Positions 51,045 through 60,362 of a stretch of DNA of 64,000 bases are shown here, piece by piece. Source of the stretch: CAWGLW01 sp963823525 (lineage in GTDB: Bacteria; Pseudomonadota; Gammaproteobacteria; Steroidobacterales; Steroidobacteraceae); contig CAWGLW010000005.1 of NCBI GenBank assembly GCA_963823525.1, positions 496,001 to 560,000 of the forward strand, given 5' to 3'. The translations under genes and the position numbers were made by a program. A model generated the notes under the pieces. It saw only the letters and a list, made by a program, of their open reading frames with translations. It made no database searches and had not been told where the DNA came from. The first letter of the stretch is position 1; every line of letters begins with the position of its first letter.

Positions 51045-51755
51045 ATGCGCTTGGTGACCTGGAAACCCGGTCCCGGACTCGAAGGCGGTAGCGTCTCGGA
51101 CAATGTGATCACGGCGTTGAAGGACCTCGAGGCCGACGTCGTCATCCTGACGCAGCACCTCACCGCGGACGCCCGCAGATCGCTTCTCGCCTCCCTTGCC
51201 GACATCGGCCTCATGCATCAGCTGGCACCGACGCCACGGCGCAATGGTGGCGACGTGCTCATTGCCAGTCGTCTGAAGCTCGAACCCGGCCGTCGGGAGG
51301 CCAGCGCGATCGGCGATCATCCGCCGGTCAATATGCTTCATGCATACGCGCCGAGCGGATTGCTCGATGTGCTGGGCCTGGAAGCGTCGGGCTCCAGAAG
51401 CCGGCCTGAAGCGCGTCGCGCAGGCTGGGAATGGCTGATGCGCGCAGCAGGTTCATTGAAAGACCGCCGCGCGGTTCTGATAGGCAGCTTCGATGTCGAT
51501 GTCCATGACGAGCAGACCGGAGATATCGATCATCTGCGATACCTCATCGGTTCGGGCTGGAAGCACGCTGTCCCAGCCTCAGGAGCGAGCTACCCAATCC
51601 TAAACGGCGATCCGGGGACGCATGATGAGGCATTTCTCAGCCCTTCCCTGCAGAAAATCAATAGCCGATATGTGCTCCCGGAAGCTGATTGCAGAGGCGG
51701 CGGTACCAAAGCACAGCAGTCGCGACAGCCGGCACTGGTCGTAGACCTGCAGTAA
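51045..51755 (+). CDS. Degenerate endonuclease/exonuclease/phosphatase-fold protein
   Basis: 236 aa. The outline of the EEP fold is visible: MRLVTWKPGPGLEGG (normally M-R-L-V-T-W-N), DLEADVVILTQHL (normally P-D-I-x-x-x-Q-E), GGDVLIASRLKL, VNMLHAYAPSG, RRAVLIGSFDVDVHD (normally G-D-F-N) and THDEAFLSPSLQKI (normally D-H-x-x-x-S). Each catalytic residue, the first Asn, the Glu after Q, Asp-Asn of GDFN and the final His, is replaced. It is therefore probably an inactive member with a structural or binding role, or a decaying gene that is still open. No signal peptide. Confidence 0.5.
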   Translation: MRLVTWKPGPGLEGGSVSDNVITALKDLEADVVILTQHLTADARRSLLASLADIGLMHQLAPTPRRNGGDVLIASRLKLEPGRREASAIGDHPPVNMLHAYAPSGLLDVLGLEASGSRSRPEARRAGWEWLMRAAGSLKDRRAVLIGSFDVDVHDEQTGDIDHLRYLIGSGWKHAVPASGASYPILNGDPGTHDEAFLSPSLQKINSRYVLPEADCRGGGTKAQQSRQPALVVDLQ

Positions 51756-51925
51756 CGGCCGGGTCGCCCGATGCGGCAGTCGGCGCCGCGCGGTCATGTC
51801 GGAATCGATGATGTCGCAAACAAGGCAGTCTCGACTCGGGGCCGGATCACAGTGTTGTCCTTGAGTCGGTCAGCTTCTAACTTTCGAACAGTACAGGAGC
51901 TGCCCGGCGTAAGGTCAAAAAAGAG

Positions 51926-52102
51926 ATGTGGAGGCTAGCCGGTCCGCTGCTCGAAACCGGGAGGACTTCGGCGATCTGCTACGACTTCAGCAACACATTC
52001 GCCGCCGACTGCCGCGACAAGATCGGTTGGGTCGACTTCGAGAACGCGCTCGAGAACCCGTCTTTCAACAAGCTGTATCGCAATCTGCTCCGGAAGCGCT
52101 GA
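51926..52102 (+). CDS. Hypothetical small protein, 58 aa
   Basis: An open frame starts at ATG 51926 (preceded by AAGG...GAG) with coding-like composition: MWRLAGPLLETGRTSAICYDFSNTFAADCRDKIGWVDFENALENPSFNKLYRNLLRKR. It has no signal or membrane segment and no recognised family. It is convergent with the GH81 gene, with stops 7 bp apart. It could be the end of a lost gene: the frame is open for 15 codons upstream of the ATG. Confidence 0.4.
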   Translation: MWRLAGPLLETGRTSAICYDFSNTFAADCRDKIGWVDFENALENPSFNKLYRNLLRKR

Positions 52103-52109
52103 GCCACGG

Positions 52110-54428
52110 TCAGCGGACGCGTACGAGCGACCGGGCCGGCACCTCCAGCACCTTGCCCGTGCTGAACGTCACGCGCATGGGCTCGCTGCGCGCGTTGTAT
52201 GCGAGGTACGTGCGCGCACCGCTCTTGTCCCTGAACACCGCGTACAGCGGCGTGTCCGCCGTGACCGTGAAATCCGGGCTGCCCATCTCCTTCAGGCTTG
52301 CGAGCCAGTAGAGCGTGTGCGTGCGAGTCTCGCCGAATTCCACCGTGCCCTTGCGGTTCCAGAGTTCGAACCCGAGATCGGCATCCGCCAGCGCCGCGTA
52401 GGAGGCGATGACGTCCTGCCAGACGTCCCGCGGGGTTCCGTCGTCCAGCCCCCGCGCGCGGTAAGCCTTCACCTCCGCGGGCAAACCCTCGACGAGGCTG
52501 CGCACGTAGGCGGGATCCGCACCGAGGTACGTCGAGGCCGGCGTGATCGGCAACATGTTGATACCAAGTATCTGGCGCGGCTCCTGTGTCCACCACGTGT
52601 TGTAGGCATACTTGCCGCCGAACACCATGCTGGCGAAGGGCTTGCCGTACTCGGGATCCAGGACCTGGCGATCGAGGTCGAACCAATACTGGTTGATGGA
52701 TGCAATCTCGCTCGCGTAGAGGTAGACGCCGAGGTTACGGAGCCGCCGATCGCCGGTCGCTTCCCCCCAGAGGATCAGTCCCGCCCAGGCATTGATTGCT
52801 TCGGACGACGACTCCTGATTGTTGCCGTCCTCGAAATCGGCGTCGCCCGACGCCCATGAGTGCCCCTCGTAGGGATCGAAATTCCTGAGAAACGGAAAGT
52901 CCGTGCGGCCACGCTCGTCGGTGGCGATGTCCGCGATGATCTTGCTGACCATGCCGCCCCACTGGTCCTGTGACGCCCACTGTGGATCACGCAGTGCGAC
53001 GTGTGCCGCACCCATCACCCAGTAGCCGTAATGGAAGTGGTGGTCATTCATGTTCGTGATGCTGTTGTACTCCTCGGGAACGCCGACGAACGTTCCGATC
53101 CCCGAGTCGTACATGAAATACGTTGAGCCTCGTCCGTCGAACCAGGATTCCAGACGCTTCTTGAGCTTCTTGAGCAGCGCGTCGCGCGTCTTCATATTGC
53201 CCTCGGCCTCGGCGACGCTCATGAGCTGCGCAGCTGCGCCGAGTCCCTTGCCGACCCAATAGGTGCCGCGTCCCATCTTGGTAAACAGCTGGTCGGACTT
53301 GGCCAGGTCGCCGACCATGAGGCTGCTCACCTCGTCCTTCTCTCCGGAATCCTCGAGCGCGCCCCAGGCGGGCAGCACGCCGTAGTAGGTATGCTCGACC
53401 GTGAAAGCGTTGCCTGGAATCAGGCGGATTCGGCCGCGCACGGAGTCGTAGTTGTATTTCGACTCGGGCTGCGACTCGATGGCGGCCCAGTGGTGCGGGT
53501 AGACCCCCATCAGGGTCGTGCGGTTGTCGCCTTCCTTCGCCGCAGTTTCCACGCGAAAGGTCGAACGCACCTTGCTGCTGCGCTCGTCGTAAGCCCACTC
53601 GACGCGTGTGTCGGTTGGAAAGGCATAAGCTACGGCGAGGAACTCGCGCAGCGTTTCCTCGCTCGCGTCCGGCAGTCCGGCGATCGAGAAATAGCGGGCC
53701 GTCGCCGGCAGGCGCAGCAGGAGTTCCGTCGGCTTCGTCTGTTCCCAGGTCGCGCCGGTCGGCGCAAATATCGCATAGGGTCGACCGGCAACGGTCACCA
53801 CGGCGACCCGGCTGTCGCTCGCGGTCACCAGTGTATCGGGCGCGGCCGAGAGGCTGAAGCGCACGTCGCCGGTGCTGCATTCGTAGTAGCTGAACGGGCT
53901 GCCGTGCAGGACCGTGGCGGTCAGCGAGGAGCCGTCGCCCGCGGCCATGCTGACCTGAGCCAGCCAGTCCGAGAATTTCGACAGCCGGGCGTCCTCGGGC
54001 TTGAACCCGGTCGGTGCAACCACGATGGCCGGCGTGTGTGCGTACTTGACCTCGCGGCTGCCGTCGACGGTGCCGACGCGCTTCACTGGCAGGCCCAACT
54101 CGAAGCCTTCCTCGGTCGCCCGATAGGTCATCGGGTGGGCGTGGATCGGCTGGGACCACTTCAGGAACATCACCGACGAATACCACTGATTGGTCGGTGC
54201 CGCCTTGCCGAGCGCCTCGCCGCTCCGGTACACCGCCTTCGGCGGGACGGGTTTGCCGCGCTTCGGCTCGGTGAGGTAGGCGCCCTGGCCCATCGTGGCA
54301 TCCTGCGCCACGGCCTCGGTGTGCAAACCCGCGCTGCCCAGCAGAGCCAGGGCACCGGCCACGACAAGCGCCCCTGCGGCACGCCGTTGGCTGAACCGTC
54401 CGTGCCGCACTGAGTCGCTCATTCTCAT
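52110..54428 (-). CDS. GH81 endo-beta-1,3-glucanase (laminarinase)
   Basis: 772 aa. Start 54428 has CGGAG upstream. A signal peptide (about 1-38, ending AVAQ) directs export. The mature protein covers the GH81 family: N-terminal beta-sandwich with TNQWYSSVMFLKWSQPIHAHPMTYRATEEGFELGLP, then the (alpha/alpha)6 barrel with NMNDHHFHYGYWVMGAAH (near 458), FDPYEGHSWASGDADFEDGNNQESSSEAINAWAGLILWG (near 520-555, catalytic Glu in N-Q-E-S-S-S-E) and FGGKYAYNTWW. It cuts beta-1,3-glucan (laminarin, curdlan) internally with inversion. It is the third gene after GH17 and the porin, 11 bp from the porin stop. Confidence 0.93.
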   Translation of the reverse strand: MRMSDSVRHGRFSQRRAAGALVVAGALALLGSAGLHTEAVAQDATMGQGAYLTEPKRGKPVPPKAVYRSGEALGKAAPTNQWYSSVMFLKWSQPIHAHPMTYRATEEGFELGLPVKRVGTVDGSREVKYAHTPAIVVAPTGFKPEDARLSKFSDWLAQVSMAAGDGSSLTATVLHGSPFSYYECSTGDVRFSLSAAPDTLVTASDSRVAVVTVAGRPYAIFAPTGATWEQTKPTELLLRLPATARYFSIAGLPDASEETLREFLAVAYAFPTDTRVEWAYDERSSKVRSTFRVETAAKEGDNRTTLMGVYPHHWAAIESQPESKYNYDSVRGRIRLIPGNAFTVEHTYYGVLPAWGALEDSGEKDEVSSLMVGDLAKSDQLFTKMGRGTYWVGKGLGAAAQLMSVAEAEGNMKTRDALLKKLKKRLESWFDGRGSTYFMYDSGIGTFVGVPEEYNSITNMNDHHFHYGYWVMGAAHVALRDPQWASQDQWGGMVSKIIADIATDERGRTDFPFLRNFDPYEGHSWASGDADFEDGNNQESSSEAINAWAGLILWGEATGDRRLRNLGVYLYASEIASINQYWFDLDRQVLDPEYGKPFASMVFGGKYAYNTWWTQEPRQILGINMLPITPASTYLGADPAYVRSLVEGLPAEVKAYRARGLDDGTPRDVWQDVIASYAALADADLGFELWNRKGTVEFGETRTHTLYWLASLKEMGSPDFTVTADTPLYAVFRDKSGARTYLAYNARSEPMRVTFSTGKVLEVPARSLVRVR

Positions 54429-54439
54429 GATCTCCGGAA

Positions 54440-55780
54440 TCAGAAGGTGAAGTTCAGCCCCAGCGTCAGGAAGTTGCCCGACTCGCTGACCCGCGGGTCC
54501 ACCCCGCCGAAGGCGGTGTTGTTGGGCATACTCAACGGCGCCGGGCCCTGGCGCCCGTACATGACGCGGCCGAGGCCGCCGTAGAATTCCACGTTCCTGT
54601 AGATCTCCGGCATCTTGCGGTAGAAACCAAGGTTCAGGAAAGTCGCCGAGTTGTCCTGGCCCCACTCGACCGGGTTGTCAGTGCTGGCTTCGTTCATGTA
54701 CACGCCGCCGAGCGTGAAGATCCACTTGTCCCATGTATAGGCGGCGCCGAGCATCAGGTCGTAGACGACGGCCTTGTAGACCTTGTTGATTTCGTCCGAA
54801 TAGTTGAAGCCCGGCTGGTCCCAGAAACACTGGTTCTCGACCGGCGATACGGGACCGAAGTCGCACTGCTGCGCCTGACCCGACCATTCGCTGCGTTTGA
54901 GCCCGTAACTGAACTTCCACTGCTCGTTCATCCAGTAATTGCCTTGCAGAATCAGCACGTTTTGCGACGGCGCCCGGTACTCCGGCGACGAGACGAGTCC
55001 GTTGGTGTTGCCCTGCGCGCCGTAGAACGCCCCCTTCGCGAAGGAACTCTGCCGGCCGCCCTCGCTGTCCTGGTAGATCAACTCGATGAGGTTTTTTTCG
55101 TTCGAGAACTGGATGAACAGCTCGAACAACTTCGGATTCGGCGGTCCCTTGACGAGCGATTCCGGGTTGAGGGGTTTGCGCTTGTCCGCCGTGGAGTAGC
55201 TGCCTTCGAAGCGTATCTTGCCGTAGCGAAACTCGAACTCCGGGGTTGCGTAACGCACGGCCTCCGGGTAGAGACCGTAGCCGGCCCCCGACTCGGCCCA
55301 CGGACTCGACAGGCCCAGGGGATAGGCAAACGAGTCTGAACGCGACCACGAGCGCGATGCGAACTTGCCGACCTGAAGCGACCCGAACTTCGGGTGCGAC
55401 ACACCGGCATAGAGATCGATCAGCCAGTTGTCGAAGATGTCTGCATCGCTGTTACGCATTCGGCCCGTGGCCTTCGCCTCGATACCCACTGCATTGTCGA
55501 ACTCGTAGGCCAGGCCCAGCGTCAGCTGCATCAGGAACAGGTTGCGTCCCGTGTCCGTCGAGTCGCCACCCTGGTTCACCATCGGATCGGGTGGCATCAG
55601 CACGCCGCGCGGATCGTATTCGGACTTGTTCACGAGCCCCGAGGAACAGTTGTCGCAGAACGAGTACTCGTCCTTGACGAAGCCGATGACCTCGAGGGGG
55701 CCGAACTGCTCGGCCAGTGCCGGCGAGGCCAGCAGCACCGTGGCGACCGCCAGGGATCGACTGAAGGCATAGGTATTCAC
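54440..55780 (-). CDS. Outer-membrane porin of the beta-glucan locus
   Basis: 446 aa. The GTG at 55780 follows GGGAG and opens a signal peptide (NTYAFSRSLAVATVLLASPALA). The ATGs at 55816-55822 would put a charged, unlikely leader before it. The mature part has amphipathic strands and extracellular-loop-like stretches typical of Gram-negative porins: LQVGKFASRSWSRSD, FEFRYGKIRFEGSYSTADKRKPL, NLIELIYQDSEGG, QNVLILQGNYWMNEQWKFSYGLKRSEW, terminating LTLGLNFTF with a C-terminal Phe. Its place between GH17 and GH81 suggests uptake of beta-glucan oligosaccharides into the periplasm, in place of a TonB/SusCD system. Confidence 0.8.
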   Translation of the reverse strand: MNTYAFSRSLAVATVLLASPALAEQFGPLEVIGFVKDEYSFCDNCSSGLVNKSEYDPRGVLMPPDPMVNQGGDSTDTGRNLFLMQLTLGLAYEFDNAVGIEAKATGRMRNSDADIFDNWLIDLYAGVSHPKFGSLQVGKFASRSWSRSDSFAYPLGLSSPWAESGAGYGLYPEAVRYATPEFEFRYGKIRFEGSYSTADKRKPLNPESLVKGPPNPKLFELFIQFSNEKNLIELIYQDSEGGRQSSFAKGAFYGAQGNTNGLVSSPEYRAPSQNVLILQGNYWMNEQWKFSYGLKRSEWSGQAQQCDFGPVSPVENQCFWDQPGFNYSDEINKVYKAVVYDLMLGAAYTWDKWIFTLGGVYMNEASTDNPVEWGQDNSATFLNLGFYRKMPEIYRNVEFYGGLGRVMYGRQGPAPLSMPNNTAFGGVDPRVSESGNFLTLGLNFTF

Positions 55781-55835
55781 AGCGATCTCCCAAAACGACA
55801 ATTTGAAGCGCTCCATGTGCACGGAATGGCTCGTC

Positions 55836-58800
55836 TCATTCGAACGATACGGAGCCGCGGGTGAAGCCCGTCGGGTACTCCGTGCCCGCGGCGTTTTGCA
55901 CGGTGGTGTTGAGCTGCGGGAAGATGGCCTGCACGTGGATTTCCCCGATGGGCTTGGCCAGCGCCTCGGCCAGGGTGGTGACCCCGGAGGTGAAGCCGCC
56001 GCCGTTGCACGGCTGCGCGAGGGTCATCGAGTTCAACTCGATGGTGTAGGCGGTCAGATCGGCGGTGGTCGGCGTGAGCGGTGTCTCCACGAGGATCCGG
56101 CACGATCCGCCGGAGCCGTCGTCATAGACCTGACTGCCGATGAAGCGCACGGTGAGCTGCTTGTTGTCGGCCTGCTGGAACCACTCCGCCGCCATGCCGA
56201 GTTCGATCTGCAGGCGGGTCTGGCCGGTGAGCGTCACGCCCTCGTTCGGCGCGGCGATCGTGTAGCCGGGTGCGGCGGTGAAGATACCCATGAAGCCGTC
56301 GGTGCTCGGCGCCGAGGTGGTGACCACGAGGTAGATGTAGGAATCCTCGGCGGCGACGGCCTCATCGACGAATCCGCCACCCGCAAAGGTGTTGGCGTAA
56401 TCGGTGAAGTTGCCGCTGTAGAAGCCCCACTCACCGCCCTCGACCGTGCGGTTGTTGGAGGCGTAGCCGGAGGCGAAGACGATCGGGTCCGCGCTGCTGG
56501 CGATCGCGGGGAACCTGAGCTCGTCGATGTACATGGTCGTCTCGGCGGTGACCGAGCTGCGCCCGTTCGGGAAGAACACGACCGTGCTGTAGGTGCCGGT
56601 ATCGGGCATCACGAAGCTCAGCGTTTCCCACTCCCCGGCCGTCGTACTCGCCACGTCCACCTCGGTGGTGGCCGGCCCCGAGCCGCCCTCGAGCTTGAGC
56701 AGGTAGTTCGTGCCCACCGCGGGCGAGAACACCCGCAGCGTGATGGTCTTCTCCGTCGCCGTCAGCACCACCGGACCGGCCAGGCCCGTGATCGTCGTGC
56801 CGAAGAAGTCACCGTCGCCCGGCTTCTTGACGAACTTCACCACCGGGTTGGCGGCGTCGTTCGGATCGCTGGTGATCTCCACCGTGCCGCCGCCCTGGTT
56901 CTCGAACGGCCCGAACTCGATGCCGTCTTCCGAGAAGTCGATGCAGGCATCGCCGGTGCAGGTGCCCGTGTTGCCCGAGTCCCCGCTGTCAGCCGGCGTG
57001 CTGTAGTCGAGCTCGTCGAAGTAGAATGTCAGCTCAGTGGCCGGCGGAGCCGTGGTCGAGAACGCCGGGAACACGCTCACCCGGTTGTAGGTGTTGGCCG
57101 CGTCATAGACCCCGTTGACCGGGTTGGTGAAGTCGAACGACAGCGTCTCCCACTGCTGCGCCCCGGTGGTCAGCGCATCCTGCTCCAGGAACACGGCGTT
57201 GTTCGCCGCATCCTCGAGCTTCAGGCGCACCGTCAGACCGGCCTCCGGTGCGTAGACGCGCAGCGTCACGACCTTGCTCTCCGAGAGGTCAAACTCCGGC
57301 ACCGACTTGTCCGCCTCGATCGTGTAGATCGTCGCGCCCGCCCACGGCTGACCGGTCGGACCCTTGACGAACTTCGCCACCTTGTTGCTTGCATCGACCG
57401 GGTCGTCGGCCTGCGCCGCCGAGATCAGGCCTTCGAACGGCTCGTACTTCACGCTCTCGCTCGAGAAGTCGATGCACGGCTCGAAGCAGGTGCCGGTGTT
57501 ACCGGACATGCCGCCGTCCTCGACGAACGTCACGTCGTCGAAGTAGAACGTGCCGCCGCCGCCCTCGGCGCCGCTGGTGCCGAAGTCGAAGAAGATCGAG
57601 AGCTTGTTGTAGGTGAAGGCCGGGTTCAGTGGCGCCGTGTCAGGCGCCGGGTTGGCGAAGTCGAAGGTCAGTGTCTCCCAGCCGTTGGCGACCGTGGTCA
57701 GTGCCTCGGTCTCCACTGAACGATCCGGGTCCGCCGCATCCTCAACCTTCAGGCGCACCGGAATACCCGCCCGCGGCGAGTACACCCGCACCGTCATCTG
57801 CGTGCTCATCGCCGTGAACGGAATCACGCCGACCGTGCTGTTCGGGCCCGTCGACACCGTCGTGCCCGCCCACAGCTCGGCGGCGGCCGACTTCACCACC
57901 TGCGCCACCGTGTTGCCCGCATCAGCCGGGTCCGGCACCAGCGTCGAATCCTCCGCGCCACCAAAACCCAGCAACGTGTAAACCAACGCCGGGTCATTGA
58001 AGTCGATGCCACCGAAGTTACCGCCGTCACCGATGCCACCGCCACCGATGAAGGTTACGTCGTCGAAATAGTACGTCGCGGCACCGGCTGTCGCGCCTGC
58101 TGTGCCGAAGTTGAAAAAGATGATCAGGCGGGCGTAGTCGTAATCCGTGTTCAGCGCCGGTGTGCCCAGGACCGGGTTCGCGAAGTCGAAGACCAGCGTT
58201 TCCCAGTCATTGGCGACCGTGGTCACCGCCTCGGTTTCCACCGAGCGACTGGCGTCCGCCGTATCCTCCACCTTGAGCCGGACGGGAGTGCCAGCGGCTG
58301 GCGAATACACGCGCACCGACATGCGGGTATTGGCCGCGTCAAACGGGATCTTGCCGACCGTCAGCGGGCCGGCCGAACCCACGACCGTGCCGGCGAACGG
58401 TTCGGCGGTCGCCGATCGCTCGACGCGCGCTACTTTGTTGGCCACGCCGGTGGGGTCATCCACGACCTGGGAGTCCTCGGCGCCGGCAAACCCGGTCAAC
58501 GTGTAGCTAACCGAGGGCGAATCAAACGTGATGGTTTCGAACGGCGGCAGGTCATAGTAGCCGGCGCCCGCGTAGAGGTCGTCATTGCAGGCCGGACCCG
58601 CCGGGTTGCCGCAAAGCGCATAACGCGCAACGCGAGACTCGTCCCACAGTCCCCAACCGTCGTCGATTTGCTTCCAGGCTTCGTCGGTGGCCTCGAACCA
58701 GAAAATCATTGGCGGGCCGCCCGCGGATCCCTGCCATGCGGAATATCCCTGCTGCGCGTTTCCGTACAGCAGGTCGTAATACCACTTGGCGTTCACTTCG

Positions 58801-59987
58801 AGCGCCGCCACCTGCTCGATTTCCGACGCCGGGTTCGTCTGTACGGATTTCCAGCCCGTCTCGCCGATCACGATCGGCAATGAATCGCGGACGCTGACCG
58901 TCGCGCCGGCCGCGTTCCGGTACTGGTAAGCGGCCACGTCGTTGAACCAGTTCTGCGCGGTTTGCAGCGATTCCTCCATCATGGCCCTGGCACGTTCCGA
59001 CCCGGCCGGGACGTCGGTCTGCTGCCAGTCCCAGATCGTGTAGCTGATCGGATAGACGTGAATCGAGACGAAGTCGATCAGCGCAAGGATCGTGTCCGGC
59101 TTGACCTCGACGCGGTCGCCGCCACCGGAAGACTTTCCTGCGAAGAAGGTCCAGTCGTCGTCCGTCGTGACCGGCTGCGTCACCTGGCTGCGGATCGTCC
59201 TGATGTAACTCTCGAGGCAGGCCAGGGGCATGAACTTCGAAAAGAAGGACGTTTCATTGCCGACGCTGATCGCGACGACGCTCGGATATTTGGCGAGGTT
59301 GCTGATCAGGTTGCTGATGTTGCCGTCGTTCTTGGTGTCGCTGCACGAGGTCAATCCGCCGAGACTGATCCCGAGATGGAACTTCATATCGGGATAGTTC
59401 TCGGCGGCCAGCCGAAGGATCTTCTCGCTCACCACGTCGGTGGCCGGTGGCTCCGCTCCGAACAGCCTCAGCAGGTTGAAACCCGCCGTGTGCAACAGAC
59501 CGAGGTCCTCCAGCACCTCGGCATCGCTCGGAACCTCGAAGTCCCTGGGCCCCTCCGGTGTACGGTACGGGCTGTAGTTGATCGCCTGGCCGGTCTCGTA
59601 GATGGCCGGCAACGGCCGGGGCGTGAAGCTGTAGGCCTCGCACGTCACTGCCACGTTCTTCACATCGCCACTCGCCGTGCCGGTGCCGTTCGCGACAGTG
59701 CACGTCTGGCCGGCGGGCTGCGTTGCAACGAGTACCGTGTAGTCGGCGCCATTGGCGATCGACAGCGGAAACTTGAACGAGCCGTCGCCGGCGATCGGGA
59801 GCTTGTCCTTGCCGTTGTTCCACAGCGCGAGACTGCCGCCGTTGAAGCCCGAGACTGTACCGCCAACCGTCACGTACTCGCTCTTGTCCTTCCAGTTCTG
59901 GCTCGACCCGCACGCCGCAAGCGCGATCGTCGCGCCCAGAACGGCGAGTCGCCGAATCGAACCCAGTGTCGAGGTGACGGTCCGCAT
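55836..59987 (-). CDS. GH17-like lipoprotein with four beta-sandwich modules
   Basis: 1383 aa. The lipobox is ALAACGS (Cys26). Residues 38-116 form a Gly-rich beta domain common in gammaproteobacterial secreted proteins (VGGTVSGFNGGSLALWNNG...VAVTC). Residues 120-480 are a GH17/GH5-type barrel: YSPYRTPEG, LLRLFGAEPP, VVAISVGNET (acid/base Glu245) and LPIVIGETGWKS (nucleophile Glu376), then MIFWFEATDE. Four repeated carbohydrate-binding-like modules follow (about 485-640, 655-805, 815-960, 975-1110), each with T-V-R-V-Y-S-P...V-R-L-K-V-E-D...W-E-T-L-x-F-D-F-A-N-P...Y-Y-F-D-D-V-T-F. A C-terminal domain (about 1115-1383) contains EGGEWGFYSGNFTDYANTFAGGGFVDEAV. It is probably a surface beta-1,3-glucanase or glucan-binding enzyme. 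Confidence 0.82.
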   Translation of the reverse strand: MRTVTSTLGSIRRLAVLGATIALAACGSSQNWKDKSEYVTVGGTVSGFNGGSLALWNNGKDKLPIAGDGSFKFPLSIANGADYTVLVATQPAGQTCTVANGTGTASGDVKNVAVTCEAYSFTPRPLPAIYETGQAINYSPYRTPEGPRDFEVPSDAEVLEDLGLLHTAGFNLLRLFGAEPPATDVVSEKILRLAAENYPDMKFHLGISLGGLTSCSDTKNDGNISNLISNLAKYPSVVAISVGNETSFFSKFMPLACLESYIRTIRSQVTQPVTTDDDWTFFAGKSSGGGDRVEVKPDTILALIDFVSIHVYPISYTIWDWQQTDVPAGSERARAMMEESLQTAQNWFNDVAAYQYRNAAGATVSVRDSLPIVIGETGWKSVQTNPASEIEQVAALEVNAKWYYDLLYGNAQQGYSAWQGSAGGPPMIFWFEATDEAWKQIDDGWGLWDESRVARYALCGNPAGPACNDDLYAGAGYYDLPPFETITFDSPSVSYTLTGFAGAEDSQVVDDPTGVANKVARVERSATAEPFAGTVVGSAGPLTVGKIPFDAANTRMSVRVYSPAAGTPVRLKVEDTADASRSVETEAVTTVANDWETLVFDFANPVLGTPALNTDYDYARLIIFFNFGTAGATAGAATYYFDDVTFIGGGGIGDGGNFGGIDFNDPALVYTLLGFGGAEDSTLVPDPADAGNTVAQVVKSAAAELWAGTTVSTGPNSTVGVIPFTAMSTQMTVRVYSPRAGIPVRLKVEDAADPDRSVETEALTTVANGWETLTFDFANPAPDTAPLNPAFTYNKLSIFFDFGTSGAEGGGGTFYFDDVTFVEDGGMSGNTGTCFEPCIDFSSESVKYEPFEGLISAAQADDPVDASNKVAKFVKGPTGQPWAGATIYTIEADKSVPEFDLSESKVVTLRVYAPEAGLTVRLKLEDAANNAVFLEQDALTTGAQQWETLSFDFTNPVNGVYDAANTYNRVSVFPAFSTTAPPATELTFYFDELDYSTPADSGDSGNTGTCTGDACIDFSEDGIEFGPFENQGGGTVEITSDPNDAANPVVKFVKKPGDGDFFGTTITGLAGPVVLTATEKTITLRVFSPAVGTNYLLKLEGGSGPATTEVDVASTTAGEWETLSFVMPDTGTYSTVVFFPNGRSSVTAETTMYIDELRFPAIASSADPIVFASGYASNNRTVEGGEWGFYSGNFTDYANTFAGGGFVDEAVAAEDSYIYLVVTTSAPSTDGFMGIFTAAPGYTIAAPNEGVTLTGQTRLQIELGMAAEWFQQADNKQLTVRFIGSQVYDDGSGGSCRILVETPLTPTTADLTAYTIELNSMTLAQPCNGGGFTSGVTTLAEALAKPIGEIHVQAIFPQLNTTVQNAAGTEYPTGFTRGSVSFE
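57778..58007 (-). repeat. 230-bp inverted repeat, copy A (inside the GH17 gene)
   Basis: This stretch, which encodes the first part of the second module of the GH17-like protein, is the reverse complement of 63771-64000. I compared the two by eye and found no mismatch. The identity starts abruptly at 58007/63771 and runs to the window edge, so the true length is greater. Confidence 0.85.
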
Positions 59988-60219
59988 GATCTTCACCGCT
60001 TGCCTGCTCTGAAGTAAGAAACTGGATCGCTCGGGAGTCCGCAAAGCGCGGCGCGCCGCCACGTTTTGCGATGCGGGCATTCCCTCATCGTTCGGGCCAG
60101 CGTCTTGTGTTTGGAAAGCCGACGATTGCCTCATGCCCGTATTCCCCTCATGGCGGCACGGCCGTGGCGCTCGCCGAATCTGACGCCCTGTGGCGCAGAC
60201 TCGAGATGCCCGGCATTTT

Positions 60220-60233
60220 TGAAAGCGCTTGCA
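60220..60233. promoter_or_regulatory. LacI-type operator upstream of the GH17 operon and lacI gene
   Basis: TGAAAGCGCTTGCA is a near-palindrome around the central CG, as bound by LacI/GalR-family regulators. It lies in the 375-bp divergent gap, 233 bp before the GH17 ATG and 130 bp before the regulator ATG, so it could control either or both. The same core recurs at 61485 and 63034. Confidence 0.65.
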
Positions 60234-60362
60234 GAAACTAGCGAACCCGCTCCACACTTGTCAAACACTGTTAAGTTTTGTATTCGTCGGGAGCGGTCTC
60301 TTGCTGCAGTGCGGCGCGCCGCGCGGGAACAGAGACAGGGTCAACCAGAAGGATTTCAAAGC

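Noticed and set aside
55800..55815. A fourth LacI-type operator before the porin (TTTGAAGCGCTCCA)
   Set aside because: Only the central AGCGCT is symmetric and it lies within the possible 5' end of the porin frame; not comparable with the three good sites.
55803..57719. A 638-codon open frame on the plus strand opposite the GH17 gene
   Set aside because: It mirrors the high-GC codon pattern of the minus-strand gene, consists of Arg/Gly/His-rich low-complexity sequence and has no motif or ribosome-binding site.
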